This document shows, in pieces, positions 24,606 to 38,643 of a stretch of DNA of 64,000 nucleotides. Under the pieces are notes generated by a model. The model saw only the letters and a program-made list of their open reading frames with translations, made no database searches and was not told the origin of the DNA. The stretch covers positions 515,456 through 579,455 of the forward strand of contig VXBA01002157.1 of the NCBI GenBank assembly GCA_013399895.1, read 5' to 3'. The number at the start of each line of letters is the position of its first letter. The stretch's first letter is position 1. A program made the position numbers and the translations under genes. Origin of the DNA: Serilophus lunatus (lineage: Eukaryota > Chordata > Aves > Passeriformes > Eurylaimidae).

Positions 24606-26249
24606 TTAAGTGAGAGCCAGAGAGGTAAAGGGGCAGGAACATGTGGCAGATGGAGGGATAAAGCATGATGTTTACAAGAAGGGCCTACAGGAACCCCAAC
24701 TTCAGAACCATGTATTCTTTCAGCACTACAACTATGTCTACACTAGCTAACTAAATAGGATCATGGTGCAGACCCAAAGACTGTCAAATAGTTATCCAAA
24801 TTGTTAAATTTCTGGCACATATCTGTTGCAGTTTTGTCCTGGCCACCCTGGTACTGTCCTAGAAAAAAACTGGTCACAGTTCAAGGTCAGCATAGGCTAT
24901 ACATCAGCTACACACTGGTATTCCCAGCATGTGATGAAGGCAAGCCCAATGTGTTTCTGAGGGCTAGCTGCACCATGCCAGTTGTTCTCATGACTACAGA
25001 AGGGAACTTGGCCATTTTTAATCACAGGTGCAGCCCCTCATTCCCAGGGAGGAGAAATCAATGTGCCCAAGAGGACACCTTGGCTGGCACAACAGATGAA
25101 ACGAGCCCACTGCTCATGGGCAGTGCCAGAGCTATCGCCCATGTGTGGGTCAATGTCTCTGCTGGTGCCTATTGCAGTTGGCTCTGCAGCAGCAAAAGGG
25201 GTTACAGCTCACAGCACACATCCCTCCTCCATGTCTGTGATGAGTGATAGGCCTTGCTAATAGCACTTTTTCCTGCCATAATTATAAATGGCTTTTCTTT
25301 TTTTTTCCCTCTTATGTATGTTTAATATAGTCAAATCTTTTTCATGGTGATGACTGACACATGAATAAACAGGTTAGATCTCTCTCTACTAGAAATCTCC
25401 AGCCTTTTCCAATTGCTTAATACTGTGACAAGATAACACACATTCTTTTCTGTCTATAAGACTATTTATGCCATTAAAATTAATACAACTGATCTTGGGA
25501 GGCTGCCTAAATATAAGTACTGAAAAGCATGACTATTTTATAGATGAATTTTAATTTCTTTTAAAAAATACTTTATAGTAGTTTTTCATGTCCATCCAAT
25601 TTTTGTATATTTTTGGGGCAGAGCTGATTGAAAAAAGAAAACACTTTGGGATATTCTTGCCAAGGAATTTCCCTTGGATGTTTCTGGTATTGAATTTCTG
25701 ACTCGAATTTTTCCCCAGCTCTAATGTATACTTGTTGTTACAATTCTGACTTGGAATTCAATATACATTACTCCATGCTATTCTCCATTGCTTTTCTAGA
25801 GAAAAAACCATTATTTTTAATTGGTTAATTTATCAGTGCTAGTGGAAGAAAATTTAACAAAGGACCTTGTGGACTCACATCTCAATACTATGTAGTTTCC
25901 TTACTTTTGATTCTGCAGTATTAACCGAGAAAGCCTACACAGCATATGCGCAAGTTCCATAATGTATGCTGCAGAAAGAGGACAAAGAAACTGCTCTTGT
26001 TCTGTAGGAATGCAGCCCAGACTGTCACCTGTTCTCTGTCTGAATATGCAAATATATTTTGTTATCTGAGAAATCCTTTTTTCTTTTTATTGGTAATACT
26101 TATGAAGTAAAGTAATGCAGAGTGGCTAAAATCACCAGAATGATCTAAAGATGGTCGTGACCGACTCCCACGCTGCACTGTGCAGTCTATTATTTGTGGC
26201 TTCCTATAAAAATTATATCCAGTCACTGGATCCTCTGACTAAGGTAGTA

Positions 26250-26960
26250 TCCCAGGTATGAACACTACCTTCCATGGAAGATGGGACTCTTCCTGGAGTG
26301 TAAAGAAAAACTCTTTCTCCACTTTAATATACCCTTTGAATCAAGAGGCTTTTAGTCAAAAAATGTAGAAAAAGAAAGCAACGATTATTTACTATATGTA
26401 TTTACTATGGTTATATATACACACAATAAAAAAGAGAAACAAACAGTAGTACAACAGTAACAAGCAAAATCACCCCAACAAACCCTTCCTCTCCCCCGTG
26501 ACATCACTCTGTATTTTTCCTCAGTGTGGTCACAGCTATGGGGAAACAGGCAGGTCCTGCAGGCTCACCACACGCAGAATGAGGGTTCCCTTGGTTCTGC
26601 TGAGATAGGCAAGAGTTATTTGCCCAATACAGGAACAGCAGAAAATGGGGAAAGGCAGACACGCTGGCTCTGAGCTTGGGCCATGCAGGCAGGGCTCTCG
26701 CCTCCCTCTCCGGGGGCTGCTGCAGGGTCCGCTTGGATACGGGAGCTGGGCTGGGTAAGGCTGAGGCTGCAGCACGAGATGGTCTAGTCCCGGGGCAGCA
26801 GCTGGGAGAAAACCATACCAGAGAAGCAGCACTGGCGCTCTCCCAGGTTTGCCGCTGAAAACCAGCGAGCTCAGCTGGTCCCTCACAGATATTTTTTATT
26901 GTCCCGAGAAAGGGGGGGTAAAAAAAGGCAATCATACTCCATCCCTCCCAAACACAGTAT
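26250..26960 (-). mobile_element. Probable passerine ERV LTR
   Basis: The stretch AGTAGTACAACAGTAACA at 26443-26460, the TCCTCAGTGTGG segment, and the GC-rich run around 26690-26880 recall, in order, an LTR type frequent in songbird genomes, read on the minus strand. The left part (26250-26440) also fits the expected AT-rich end. Terminal TG/CA bases and a target-site duplication could not be fixed, so both limits are approximate. Two overlapping minus-strand frames (143 and 116 codons) fall inside this GC-rich repeat and are not credible genes. The block could instead be a unique CpG-containing element. Confidence 0.5.
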
Positions 26961-29900
26961 CTAGGGCAGGAATCTGCCTGCTATCAAGGGCCATTAGCTC
27001 TCAGGCTGAAAGACAATGAAAAAATTTCCTCCTGAAAGTCTGAGAGCTGGAATGGAAGACCATATCCCTTTCCCTGTCCTTCATTTGATAGTTAATATGT
27101 GTGAATGGGCCTTAGCATCCTGGTTCTTTGGACTCTTTTCTGCTTCCCCATGCCTAACAGGCTTTTTTTCTCCATACATGTGGCCCAGAAAGTGGGCTTA
27201 AATTTTGCCATACACTCTCGTGTGTCCATGGACTATCTAGGCACCTTCTTTTTTCCCTCCTTTCTGGGCTGCCATAGATTTAAGCAACATGTAGTTACTG
27301 CAGTAAGGTTCACAATGAAAGGCTGACATGAGAAAGCAAAGAAAGATGTGTAAGCACTTGTGCTTCTGGATGTGAAATGGTAGTGGCTGCTGTTTTGTGC
27401 TGGGTGATGGCAAGAGGAACTGCATGTAGACATTTAGTTAAGGAATCAAACCAGTTCAGTGGTTGATTCAGGATTCCAATTTATGCTTGATCAGATAGGA
27501 TGAGCCAGAAACACTTGGTTTGAAATAATTTTTTTTGCCTGTTGTATTGATAAAGCCACAGATACTTTGTTTAGAGAAAGGTGTTGTAACTGTGTACTAG
27601 AGACCGACGTGAAGAAAAAGGGGACATGCTTTGGAACATTCTGGAGTGATTCTGGCAGTTAAATTCTCACACATTATAGCAAGTTCTTTTGCCCTTGGAT
27701 ACAAATACATGAAAAAGGACCTTTTTCATGTAAGGTTCTTTTCTATTCCCTATAACAAAATAATATATCCATAAGAATCTGATCTCTTCAAGGAGGTTTT
27801 TTACCATTAACTTTATTGCTCTAACCATTTCAAAAAAAGGTTCTGGCTCCAGTGTATGTCCCTTTTACAAATAACAAACAATGGACTGTATGATATACGG
27901 GCAGTTTGGTCCTCCCTCTGTCCCCATTTGGGGACTCACCAAACAAGAATTTATTCTCTGATTCTTTCCACTTCTGTGGAACATGGGTATCTATTCTAAC
28001 AGGCATTGGCAAATATTATTTTTCTCTGCTAGGTATAGGTCAGTCCTTTTACATTTTTTTATTGATGTGTTTTTTTCTAGTAGTGGAAATTTTATTTTTC
28101 TTGGAAAAGTGCCTCAAATAAATGTGTATATTATGTCTTAGTTGATATTTTCCAGCTCTTCTAATAACATCTATGAATAGTATTCAGTTGCTTCCATCTT
28201 AATGACTATCAACAGAGCTGTTAAGTAAGGTTAGACTTAACATGAAGTTGTGAAAACTTTGGATTAAAAGAAGGACCCTCTTTTTTACAGATTTATTTTT
28301 TAGTATAGAGATGACTGATTAAAAAACAGCATCAGAAAAGTACACTTCAGGTAAATGAAGGCTGGATGATATTGAATAACTGTGCATTCTCATTGTCATT
28401 ATTTAAGGAACAGAACATAGTTTTTTTCCTTTTTGCATTGGCACAATAACAACACAGAAGCAAATTATCAACCGTGTATAATAGGACTGCTTTTTTATTA
28501 CAGAGTTTTGGGATGCTGGGTTTGCAATGTCAGAAGCCCATAGATAATTAAGACCATAGTTGTAACCATAAGATGTGTTTGATTCTGATTTTACTTTGAT
28601 TTTACTTTTTACAATTTATAGTTTTAAATAAGAAAGATGTCTCTCTCTGCTAATGCAGATTTCTTGCAGAGGAAGTACTAAAATTCCTTCCATGTAATAT
28701 ATAAGAAGGTGATATAGACTAGAATCTCTCTTCCGTGAAAGATGAACATTACCATGTTTACAGTATAATTTAAATTTTAGCACATTTTAAAAAAGAAAAA
28801 CAGGACTTTAAAAAGGACTTTGCATTGCCCAAACTCATGGAAACCAGTAAGATTTTTACTGATGATGTCAATCAATTAAACCGAAAGTTAGATGAAGGCT
28901 GAGTGCTTTAGATAGTTTGTAACTTCTCTGTGTGTACCAAACGTATTGATTAAATGTATGGATACTTCGTCTACATCCTCCAGGTCTTTGGAAAAATTTG
29001 TATGCAATAAATTAAATTAAGACCAACAGCTAAAAAGAAAGGGAAACCTGATGAGAGTGACAAGTTTCTCGAAGATCAGCAGGACAAATTCCCCTAGTCC
29101 TTCTACAAGTAGCTGTGGTGTGAGATTGTTCTTCCTTCCACTGAAGCTCAGTGAATGTTCACATAGCAGTTATATCTACCATTAACTCAGTCACGAAACA
29201 TGAATGTGAAACACCTTGTTAGATCACTGAATCTATGTACCTTCAGAGGCAAGGGCTCTCCTCTTTGGCCAGATAAAATCTATAGCATCTCAGAGCAGGA
29301 TTAGATCCCTGTGTACATAAATGGGGGTTTTATGGCAGAGAGCTAACAGGCTAAAGGAAAGCAGCGATGATTGCCAACATATTCTCTTATCTTGATTACA
29401 GAGATGGCAGAAATAGAGTGAAATAGAGTGTGTGTAAGTGTATAGAGCTTTTTAGGACATTTCTGAATTGCTTTTAGTCAAATAAGCTAAAAATCTCCTT
29501 TTTTTCAGTAAGGATTGAAAACGTCCTGCTGGAAACCAGATTCTACAATTTCTTTCCTTTGTTATTTCATCTGCTAGCCTTAATTTCTGTGTGGTGGCAT
29601 GTGACAGTACCGGTTCTAAGGGCAAAATAATGAGAGTATATAACAAGTAGAAGGAAGACTCAGAGGCAATCTCACTGTATAAAAACTAAAAATCTGGACT
29701 TGTAGAAATTTTGTGATTTCTTCTATTTGTGATGTGAAGCCTGCAGCCTTTTCTCATTGGGAGGACAGTTCTCGAGAAACTTCATCTAAGTGAAGTGCGA
29801 TTTAACAAAAAAAGTATGTATTTCAGAAGTGGATTGCCTTCTAAAAAAAGCTCCTTGGGGACTCCAGAGTAGTGTCACTTCACAGGGAACTTCCATACCA

Positions 29901-32900
29901 TCCTTGTGCCTCTTAAAGCTTTCACTAATCTCAGGTAAGTCAGTTTTTCTCCAGCCTCTTGGTAAAACTATTCCCCGCCATTCCTCTTTCTCGTGTAGTC
30001 TCCAACCATGTCTCAATTTGTAAAACTGATGATGTGACAATGCATATACCTCTACTATATATTAACTATTCTTACTGACTGCTGTCCCAGCAGCCCAGGT
30101 GCATGTAGTTTAGAACATTAATTTACAGTGGGATTTCCTTCTTTTTTTTTTTTTTTTAAATTTTGTTTTAATTGTTTTAACTGAGCTAATTCCTTGTGTC
30201 TGATAAGCACTTTTTAGCATATGCATATTTTTTTCTTAATAATATTTTTTGTCTTCTCTTCCTTTTATTCTAGAGTTTGAATTCAGCTGAATTTGCTTTT
30301 TTCCCATTTGTTACTGATAGACTGCTTTCAGTGTGCTGAGTGTAAACATTCTTTTGGAAAGTTGCCTGGTTTCTCTCTAAAGCCTGATGTAAAGTCTTCA
30401 AAGTAAGATTAAGAGCTACTTTTTCATTTATTTATTTATCAACAGAACCTTCCAGAAGGGGGTATAGGTATTTTATTACATAGACCCTGAAATTCTAGTT
30501 CAAGTCTTCTAAAGATGAGGGCTCTTTGCATCATTTATTCAATAGAAACAGAATTTTCCATTTGGTTCTAGAGGAATTATCTGATAGCGCATGAATAAGC
30601 AAAGCTATAGTCTATTAATGTTTATCACTGCTAGTCTTATTGATTGATTACTGATTTTATATTTCATGAAGAAATGCACAACAATCTGGACAGGTGAGAA
30701 TGGTCTGTGGATTATTTGTCATCACGAGTTGGAAATGCTGTGCAAAAGTACTCTGAAGCAAATGTAGGAAATACTCCTGATTAAGTATTGCTGTCTTTCA
30801 ATCAAATACAGTCAAACTCAGCAAATATATCTTCCTAGAGTCTTCAAATGTTTGATCTGAAACTCATTATAGCTAATAAAAGCTTTTCCTGATACCTGCA
30901 GAAAGGACAGAGATTTGAAGTTATGTTAGTCTGTGGTAGAATGAAGTCTGATTTTTGGTTCAGATCTAAAAAAGATGAGGGTTTGCTAGGTCATCTATAA
31001 TTATCAGGTGTTTAGCTTTTTCATTTAGAAGTCTTAGAATTGTCTGTCAATGTGAATAAACAATTTTCAAATGGGTCTGAGGCATGGAAAAAATATTCCT
31101 CAGGGGCACTGCCTCAGGGATGCCACTCATATTTTGGGACTTAAATTGTCAGGATTCAGTTTGTATTGATGCAACTGCATTAGGGCATCTGAACATGATC
31201 AGCAGAGTAGTCAGAAATAAGATGTTGATCCCCTCACTCCTTGTTATATCCGGATTAAAAGACAAATGCTTGTGTGATGTTTATTACCTTTTTTTTTTTT
31301 TTTTGACTCCAAAGTATATGATATTACAAATACAGCAAAAATAAGCAAATAAGCAAAAAGTTTGGAAATGCTTCTGAGAATTGCAAGGAAGAAACATAAA
31401 ATGTAGCATATTAAAAGTGAAGCTTGAAGCAGTACAATCTTACTCTTTTTATTTGTAAAGGTAAGGTGGAATATAACTACCAAGGATGGATAATGCAATT
31501 CTGAGCCTCAAATCAGGCCTGTCAGTGAACTGTTTTCTGAATTAGTATTTTTTTTAAAAGGAGATAATTTACTGAAAATCTTCCCCAACAAACAATAACT
31601 GTCAACTCCAAAAGTTACTTCAACACAAAAGCATTTAAAAGATCAAAATAGCACATTTGGGCAGTTTTGCAAGGTGTCTGTCTTCCCATTTTTTTTTTTC
31701 ATTCAAAATATGACCAAATTGAAGCAAACATAAACAACCAAACTCAAACAGGATAATTTTGAAGTAGTTGAAGGAAAAATTCTTGGGCCCTAAACTCCAT
31801 TTTTCACTCATAAACATACATGCAGCTTTGAGTTTGACTCAAAAAAATTGCAGCACCTTGAAGATTCTGAGAAGAGAAAAAACCCCATTTTCAGTCCTTC
31901 TTAAACCGACACTATGTAGGCTATTTGTGTAGTAATATATATTACCTTACTCTTAGCTGATAAAAAGAAACTGTTCCATTTGTTTTATTTATACTGTGAT
32001 ATTTATCAAAAAGGTGATAAAGATAATGTTATAAAACCTGAAAAGAAGTACATGTTTTACACTAAGAGTTATTAAGTCCTCAAGAAGTAATACTATCTTT
32101 ATTTATTTTAATGACTGAGAGAGAATGAAAGATTTTACAATTATTTTGACCATCACACTTAATTGAAATGAGAATGTGTAAATTTTCTATAAGAGTAAAA
32201 CAGATGGTGGTACTGTAATATAGCTGCAATTTAGTCTATGTTAATTCCTCTTTATAAGCCTGAATCTCCACCTCATTACCTAACGTTAATGAATTCACAC
32301 CACACAAGGTTCAGCTAAGGGAAATAATAAAGAAGTAAATGCACAAACTAAAAGCGCAATGAAATTTCTATTGGAAGAAAAAACTTACATGATTCACCAT
32401 GTCAGTAAAGGTACAGCAGTAATTGGTTATATGGATCGCTACTCCTGCTGTGATGTGTCAGAAATCACTGATCAGTCTCATACACACAAATCCCCGGAGG
32501 GAGTGTGACTAGGAGAACAATTGCTTTCCTGCAATAAACCAAAACCAACGCAACCCTTGAAAACGTTTGTCTCCATCCACTATCAGTTTCATATGTAATG
32601 TCATGTCTTCAAAACATATAGATTAAAATATTTAATTTTAGACTACATTCAGCTATTCTGTTACTGTATCAAACCTATGCAATTCTGCTAATACTAGCAA
32701 TGCAGGCTATACTTGTGGTGGACACTAAACCATAAAAATGTAAATACAAAAAGAGAGTGAGAAACACTATGACTGGGTGGGACTGATCTTGGAGATGACT
32801 GTGTTTTCTTTCAATTATACTGATGCTAGTAGTCTTCTAAGACAGGCCTCAGGCTATTTACTGAAGTTAGAAGGATAAATCCAGACTTGGCCTTCTTAAC

Positions 32901-35900
32901 TTAGATGCTAAATGTAAAAACTGTAAATATGAACTGACATCCCAAGCCCACTGGAATGTGTCTGTGTTTGCATGTGGTAATATGATGCTTTAGCTCCTAA
33001 AGAAAGCTGGAGCTGGGAATGACCCTTCAAGTGTTGTTCTTCATCAATGCACAGCATTCACAAATATTTCTTCCCACATCTGAGCCATTAACTTCTACCT
33101 TACAGGGCACACTCAGAACCACTGGGCTGACAGAGGCCTCTTCAGTCTTCTAAAATTACAAGATTTGCATTGAGAATGCTTGACTGTAATTTGCTCTTGC
33201 AAGTCTCAGGTCTTTTAGAAACTGGAGTTGAAAAGATGGTTCCACGTGCCTGCAAATAGAAAAAGAAATAGTTCAGAACAAGCAGAAGTGGTTAGTTTTC
33301 ACCAAAATCAGGGCAAGGTGCTCACGCCATTTCACAACTCTCCCATGAACTGGAGGAAACAGTTTTTGTTTTTAAGTAACGTGAGAAAGGAAGCTAAGTG
33401 CTTTTTGAAATAACCATTTAGTCAAAGCAGCAGAATGCAGTCAGATCATTAATAATCATGAATTTTTTGAAAGACCAGTGATTCATTAGTAACTTATGCA
33501 GCACTTGTGTGAGCTTGTATTAGACTTTTCTTACCAGAGGTGCAAAATAGCATTAAAATTATTAGCTGAGGCTGTGATTTAGACTTTTGTTACACTCCTC
33601 TCTGCCTATGTCCCAATGGGAGACCCACTCTAGTGAGTGTACAATGTGAAAAATATCAATCAGCTAAATTTAATTTTAACAGTTATTTTTAACAATTTCC
33701 TTCCAGAATCCATAGATATCTATGATTTGAAAGGCCATGGAAGCATTGTTTAAGATGTAAATTACACTTGTACTAACTATTTTAACATAAATTTAAAAAT
33801 AGCCTTTATAGTATCATAATGAGGAGTACAGAGAAACCTAAAGAATTTTCTCAGTGTTCCTTTGTTCTTGTTTTATTTTGTGTAAAAGACTGTAATGCAA
33901 GTATTATGTATCATCTAAGTGATAGTAAAGACTGGCAGTAAAAGCTATTGTTGTATTTAAAACCTGGCAAGTAGTTCAACAAGTTGTTTTTTTTAAACAA
34001 GCTCATGATAAACAAGCATGCAACGAAAGAGATTCATGATAGAAAGTATGATCTCAAGTGAATTATGAGTTGAGGCTGTCAAAATGTTACGTAGTATGTT
34101 TCTCTTTTGCTGCTGCTATTTATGTTCTAATTCAGAAATAAAGGGTATTTCTCTCTCCACCCCGTCCCAAACTAGAGCAGAACTTACAGATTGCTATGTT
34201 GCCTGGTGTTTAACAGCTGCACAGAAAAATCAAGAGTTGATTTTTATGAGATATCATTTATTTTAATATAGAATTCATTTTTATCTCTCTAGCAGTAAAG
34301 TCACCTCTTTTCCCTTCTCAGACCTGTGTCAGTTACTTCATATGAAATTCAGGATGCATTTTAAATTTGTTGTTGTTACGCACAGACACCTGTGCTACTA
34401 CAGTGGTTCCATGATCTGTAAGTGGTTCCATAAGGTGGGCACACTGGCACACCTTATACCAGCGAGGTTTCATAGAGGAGTGACTGCCTTTTGGTTACAC
34501 AATCATAACTTTTTCTGATTTACATTCAGCCCTTGTACCCACTTTCTGCAGAAGCACTACATAATTTAGTGTAGGGAGGAAAACACCAGACTGGGTATAT
34601 GGTAAAAATCTGGTTGTTCTGTTATTTTTTCCTCTGCTTAGAAGAGGATAGGGAGGCATAGAAGATGAAATAGGAGTGTGCTCATGTCTTTCCATTCATT
34701 TGATTTTTCTCATCATGAGTATGCTCTTTCCTTATGACCTCTGAAAAAAATGGTATTACCAATGGGTGGTAAGTGAACAGATTGCTCTAAAAATGTAACA
34801 GTTTTACAAATTGTTTAGCAATGACTGCATGCAGCCTTCAAGAAAAAAACACTGATGGGGATGACAGAATTTCAATACAGAAAGTGAAAGTATTAAAATA
34901 ATCTGAGGATTGACTGAAAAAGGAAAGCCTGATTAAATTTTATTGATAGCTTCTTAGGCAGAAAGGAAACCAGACGTCTCTGTGTCTATATTTATTAGTG
35001 GAACCTTTGTTCATTCTTTTGGGCTACTCTAATAGAGGGGGGATATTATCTCCTCTTGGGAACTGAGAGGCTCAGCCTGAAAGATATTGCCACTGTTCAG
35101 TCATTGAGTCTAAATTTCTGTTTTTAAGAGAGTATTATCAACCTTGGCTCAAAACTAAAAATAAAGCTTCCAAGTATTTTTCACTTCTTTGCAGGGATTA
35201 GAAGCACTGAAATACCATAAAAGAGGTAGTTTATAATGTTTTAAAGTTTACTCCAAACAGTGTTATAGGAGATCAAGGGGTGTCTAAGCCTGATTCTTGG
35301 AAGAAAAAAAAGTGGAAGTGTTCAGATAAGCATCCATATTATATTTTTATTTTGATCATAACAATCTTTTTAAGGTTCACTCATTGCTGCCTTCCATCAA
35401 ACATAGTTTAACTGCCATCTCAAATTTTGTCTGATAATATCCGGTGTGTTTTTTCCTTTTACTTCTATGGTTTCACCAAATCTTTTACACTAGCCAAACT
35501 GAATGAATAGAGGATGGATGAGACAGTAAATCTTTCATTTCAGCTTTAAAAAGGTTTTATTGAAGGTGATGATAAAGAAAATGGGAAAGCCAGTAAATTA
35601 CCTAGATAACTTCTAGAGTATCTGCTAAAATATCTTGTTTTCTATGGAATAAAATTGAAGTAGAAATCTAAGCCACACCAGATAGAACTCGATTCTCTTA
35701 CCCTTCAGCACCTGCTCTGTGAATTACTAATCTGCGGCTGATGCTCGGTATCTAGATATTAGATATCTACTTTACTTGTAATTTTTACCAATCTTCTAAC
35801 CTTAAGTATAAGACTATTCCTAGTCTAAGCTAGTAGTAAGTTAACAGAAGCCTGAACAAGTGTAAATGTGCTCTTTACATGATAAAAAGAGCTTGCAGTG

Positions 35901-38002
35901 ACTAGCTAAGACATAGCTGAGACATCACTGTAAACATCTGCATTTGATGGCAATCTTTCTTGCTATACTTATTTGCCAGGGACCTTTTGCAAACCTCAAA
36001 TCTCTCAGTACTCTGTCAGTAGCTTAAAACAGGTATCAGTTTATTATCACCACAGTGGAAACTAAAATCACATCTATGTTAGCATTTTTGTCATTATGGC
36101 TATACTAGTTAGGAGATGTGATGTTTAATGGCACTTTTATACTGACAAAACCAACAATATATTCAGAACTGCAACTTTTATGCATGTAGTCAGCACAAAT
36201 GCACGAGTAAAATATTGCTTTTGCTGTTAAGAGATTCATCTATGCTAAGAGGAATTTCCAGTTCATTGAGAGCCCCCTTTTAATGGAGACAAGTGTTAAG
36301 AGAGGGAGATGATAATGCTTTCTCTAAAATGGAATTTGTCATGATTATTTTGTCCTGGAGTTGACCACCTTAAAATATTCAGTCTAATGTTGTTTGATTC
36401 CTCTTTGCTGAAGGAAAACAGGAAAAAACACGATATATTGACAGGTCTGGGAAGCCATGGGAATGAAATACACAAAGAAGAATATTCTTCTGGAAAAGTT
36501 TTGCAGAAAAGTATTCAATTTTTTAACTGCTTCTTAAAAGAAACCATGTAAGACTGAAAAAGAAAACTGAAATAGCACTATACCACTAGGAAAAAAAAAA
36601 TCAAAAAGCTCTCTGTCACTCTTAATGCTAAGTTAGTCTCATGTTTTTGAATGTTGCTGTATCTTAATTATGGTAAGATTAAATTTATGGGATGGCAGGC
36701 TTTTAAATTTTTAAAATATAGAAATCCTGAATAAAGTGGATAGAGTCAGCTCTGATCTTTTCAGCTGCTATTTGGATTACCACAAGATGATGTTAAATGT
36801 GCTGGGACTATTCCCTAACACAAAGGCCAGTTGCACAGAACTTGTACAAAGCTGCTCTCTTACTCCATAAAATAGCTGCATAAAACCTGCCTGTTGGATA
36901 TGATCTCCAGTACTGGGTTTCTTCCTTTAGCTGTGTGTACAGTGCTTGCTGGCTTGAGTCACCTCTGTGTCAGGGAACACGTTCAAATGGTATAACCATT
37001 TGGATGCCAGTATCCAGTGTGGAGCTTGTTACTTTTTACCAGCTAGCAGTTTTCAAATATATATTACTATCATGATGAGGATCTGACATAAAGGGATGTT
37101 TCTGGACTTGAAGATCTTGCAGATAATGCAACACCAGCAATAATGACAACTCTTTCATGCTCGTACTGACAGTACTATTTCCATAGCAGAGGAAACCTAT
37201 GCGCCTAAATGGATGATATACACATGATCTTCCTTGTAGCCCCAAGTGTGCAGCATTTCAGACTTTTTCCTTCAAAACACTGGATGCGAGAGAAACTAGG
37301 ACTAATTGAAAATAAACCCTAGAGTGCACTACGAAGTCACACAATAGTGTGACATAGAAGAATGTTAGCTAAACAGAAGTGTGAAAAAATTACAGGTGAA
37401 TGGTACATGATCTGGACTTTGCACTTTGATCAGCACTTTGCCAATGAGCTAAGGCAATGTTTTACTTTTTGGCAAAATGCCATGGAGATTTTAGCAGTTA
37501 AAATGATCAGAATTTTCAGTTTCATGTCTCACAAACAAGTAGGACAAAATAACTTTCATACATATGAAACAGCAATTATATTTTTCTATTGATAAGATAT
37601 TGTCCTCTTGTCTTTTTTTCCTATAACATCCCAGCGTTTTCCCTGAAAGCCTGAATAACTCTCTGTATAACTTCTGAGTTCTGGATGATGTTATAATAGG
37701 ATTTCTTTGTTTTGGTAATATCTTCTGGCAAATAAAGAGTTCAGCATTTCTGAAATAGTTTGTGTGTAATCTCCTTTTTCTTTAAGGACAATATATTGGG
37801 GTGATGGTCATATGGTTTATTTAGGTGAAGACACCTTACAACAGTGGATTAAATACAGCTTGCAAAAATCAGAGGTAGGATAGCTCTGTGGATATCTAGC
37901 ATTTGAGCATTGGGAGAAAATATACAGAGGCAGAATGCAGGACATAGATACTGGCATATGAACTGTAAAGACTGATTAACACACAGGGAAAGGGAAGAAG
38001 TG
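26961..38002. other. Unique non-coding DNA
   Basis: No gene, RNA or element is recognised in about 11 kb. It holds a 27-bp near-perfect palindrome (27706-27732), T-runs near 30142 and 31289-31304, a 14-bp palindrome at 33711-33724 and small slippage duplications (for example 29410-29429). All open frames are under 120 codons. Confidence 0.5.
27706..27732. repeat. 27-bp quasi-palindrome (13-bp arms, 1-base spacer)
   Basis: TACATGAAAAAGG, one A, then its exact reverse complement. Arms pair perfectly over 13 bp and stop cleanly on both sides. Confidence 0.95.
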
Positions 38003-38008
38003 ATGAAC
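38003..38008. repeat. Target-site duplication, left copy
   Basis: ATGAAC directly precedes the LTR and recurs at 38644-38649. A match of five or six bases is compatible with retroviral integration; the sixth base may belong to the LTR end. Confidence 0.65.
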
Positions 38009-38075
38009 TGCGGTGGGTTGACCTCAGCTGGATGCCAGGTGCCCGCCAAGCCACTATCACTCAGTTTCCCAGCCT

Positions 38076-38153
38076 GACAGGGGAGAGAGACTACGGTAGA
38101 AAATGACTCGAAGTGACAGGGGAGAGAGACTATGGTGGAAAATGACTCGAAGT
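38076..38153. repeat. 39-bp tandem duplication inside the LTR
   Basis: Two adjacent 39-bp copies (38076-38114 and 38115-38153) differ at only two positions. The family consensus as I recall it has one such unit, so this looks like a duplication within or after this copy's origin. Confidence 0.9.
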
Positions 38154-38225
38154 TTGAGATAAGGCAGTTTGGTAAAGCCAAAGTGAAAGTTTGTGCATGC
38201 ACAAGCAAGGAGGAAAATAAAAGAG

Positions 38226-38231
38226 TTTATT
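38226..38231 (-). promoter_or_regulatory. LTR polyadenylation signal AATAAA
   Basis: TTTATT on the plus strand reads AATAAA on the minus strand, downstream of the TATA box in LTR orientation. Confidence 0.6.
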
Positions 38232-38360
38232 GCCTACTTCCCATTAGCAAGTGGTGTTTGGCTTCTTCCCAGGAAGCAGGGCTTCAGCCTGAGTAGCAGT
38301 TGTTCCAGAAAGCAAACATTGTAAAAAATGAATGCCCCCCTTCCACCTCTATTCCTTAGC

Positions 38361-38369
38361 TTTTATATC
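38361..38369 (-). promoter_or_regulatory. LTR TATA box
   Basis: ATATAAAAG on the minus strand, about 280 bases into the LTR and about 135 bases upstream of the AATAAA signal. Confidence 0.6.
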
Positions 38370-38643
38370 TGAGCTGATGTGATATGGTATAGAATATCTC
38401 TATTTTTAGTTCAGGTCAGTTGCCTACTTGAGTCCTCTCCCAGGATTTTGCCTTGATTGTGAGGGAAGGAGAGGAATGTTGAGAGACAGTGCTAACACTG
38501 TGCCATCACTACTCAGCAGTAGCCAAAACACTGGTGTGTGATCAACACATCATAGCACATCAACACATCAATGCCAAGCACAGCACTGTGAGGGCTGTAT
38601 TGGTTCATTGAAAAATGAACTCCATCTCAGCCGGACCCAATAT

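Larger units (their letters stand above)
17518..26249. other. Unique non-coding DNA
   Basis: I recognise no gene in this 8.7-kb stretch. It contains T-runs (near 17908, 18318 and 23871), a (TAA)n run at 21907-21924 and a CTCF-like motif at 24595-24605. A frame of 148 codons at 24801-25247 begins at TTG rather than ATG and resembles no known protein. A GC-richer patch at 19920-20230 is likewise unassigned. Confidence 0.45.
38009..38643 (-). mobile_element. Solo LTR of an avian endogenous retrovirus
   Basis: The plus strand starts TGCGGTGGGTTGACC and includes GGATGCCAGGTGCCC, then a segment with TTTATTGCCTACTTCCCAT, and ends near CATCTCAGCCGGACCC. Read in reverse this order matches a common bird LTR family, from memory of the ERVL type. 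On the minus strand a TATA box (ATATAAAAG) lies at about 38361-38369 and an AATAAA signal at 38226-38231, in the order expected of an LTR. Direct repeats of ATGAAC flank it, and no gag, pol or env sequence is adjacent. It is therefore probably a solo LTR left by recombination between two LTRs. The terminal CA-type end is mutated, and a 39-bp internal duplication is present. The overlapping 119-codon frame on the minus strand is not a gene. Confidence 0.8.

Noticed and set aside
24801..25247. 148-codon plus-strand open frame
   Set aside because: It starts at TTG, not ATG, has no recognisable domain, and its length is within chance for a GC-richer patch.
26504..26935. Minus-strand frames of 143 and 116 codons
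   Set aside because: They overlap each other in different frames inside a GC-rich probable LTR; proline/serine-rich composition is due to base content.
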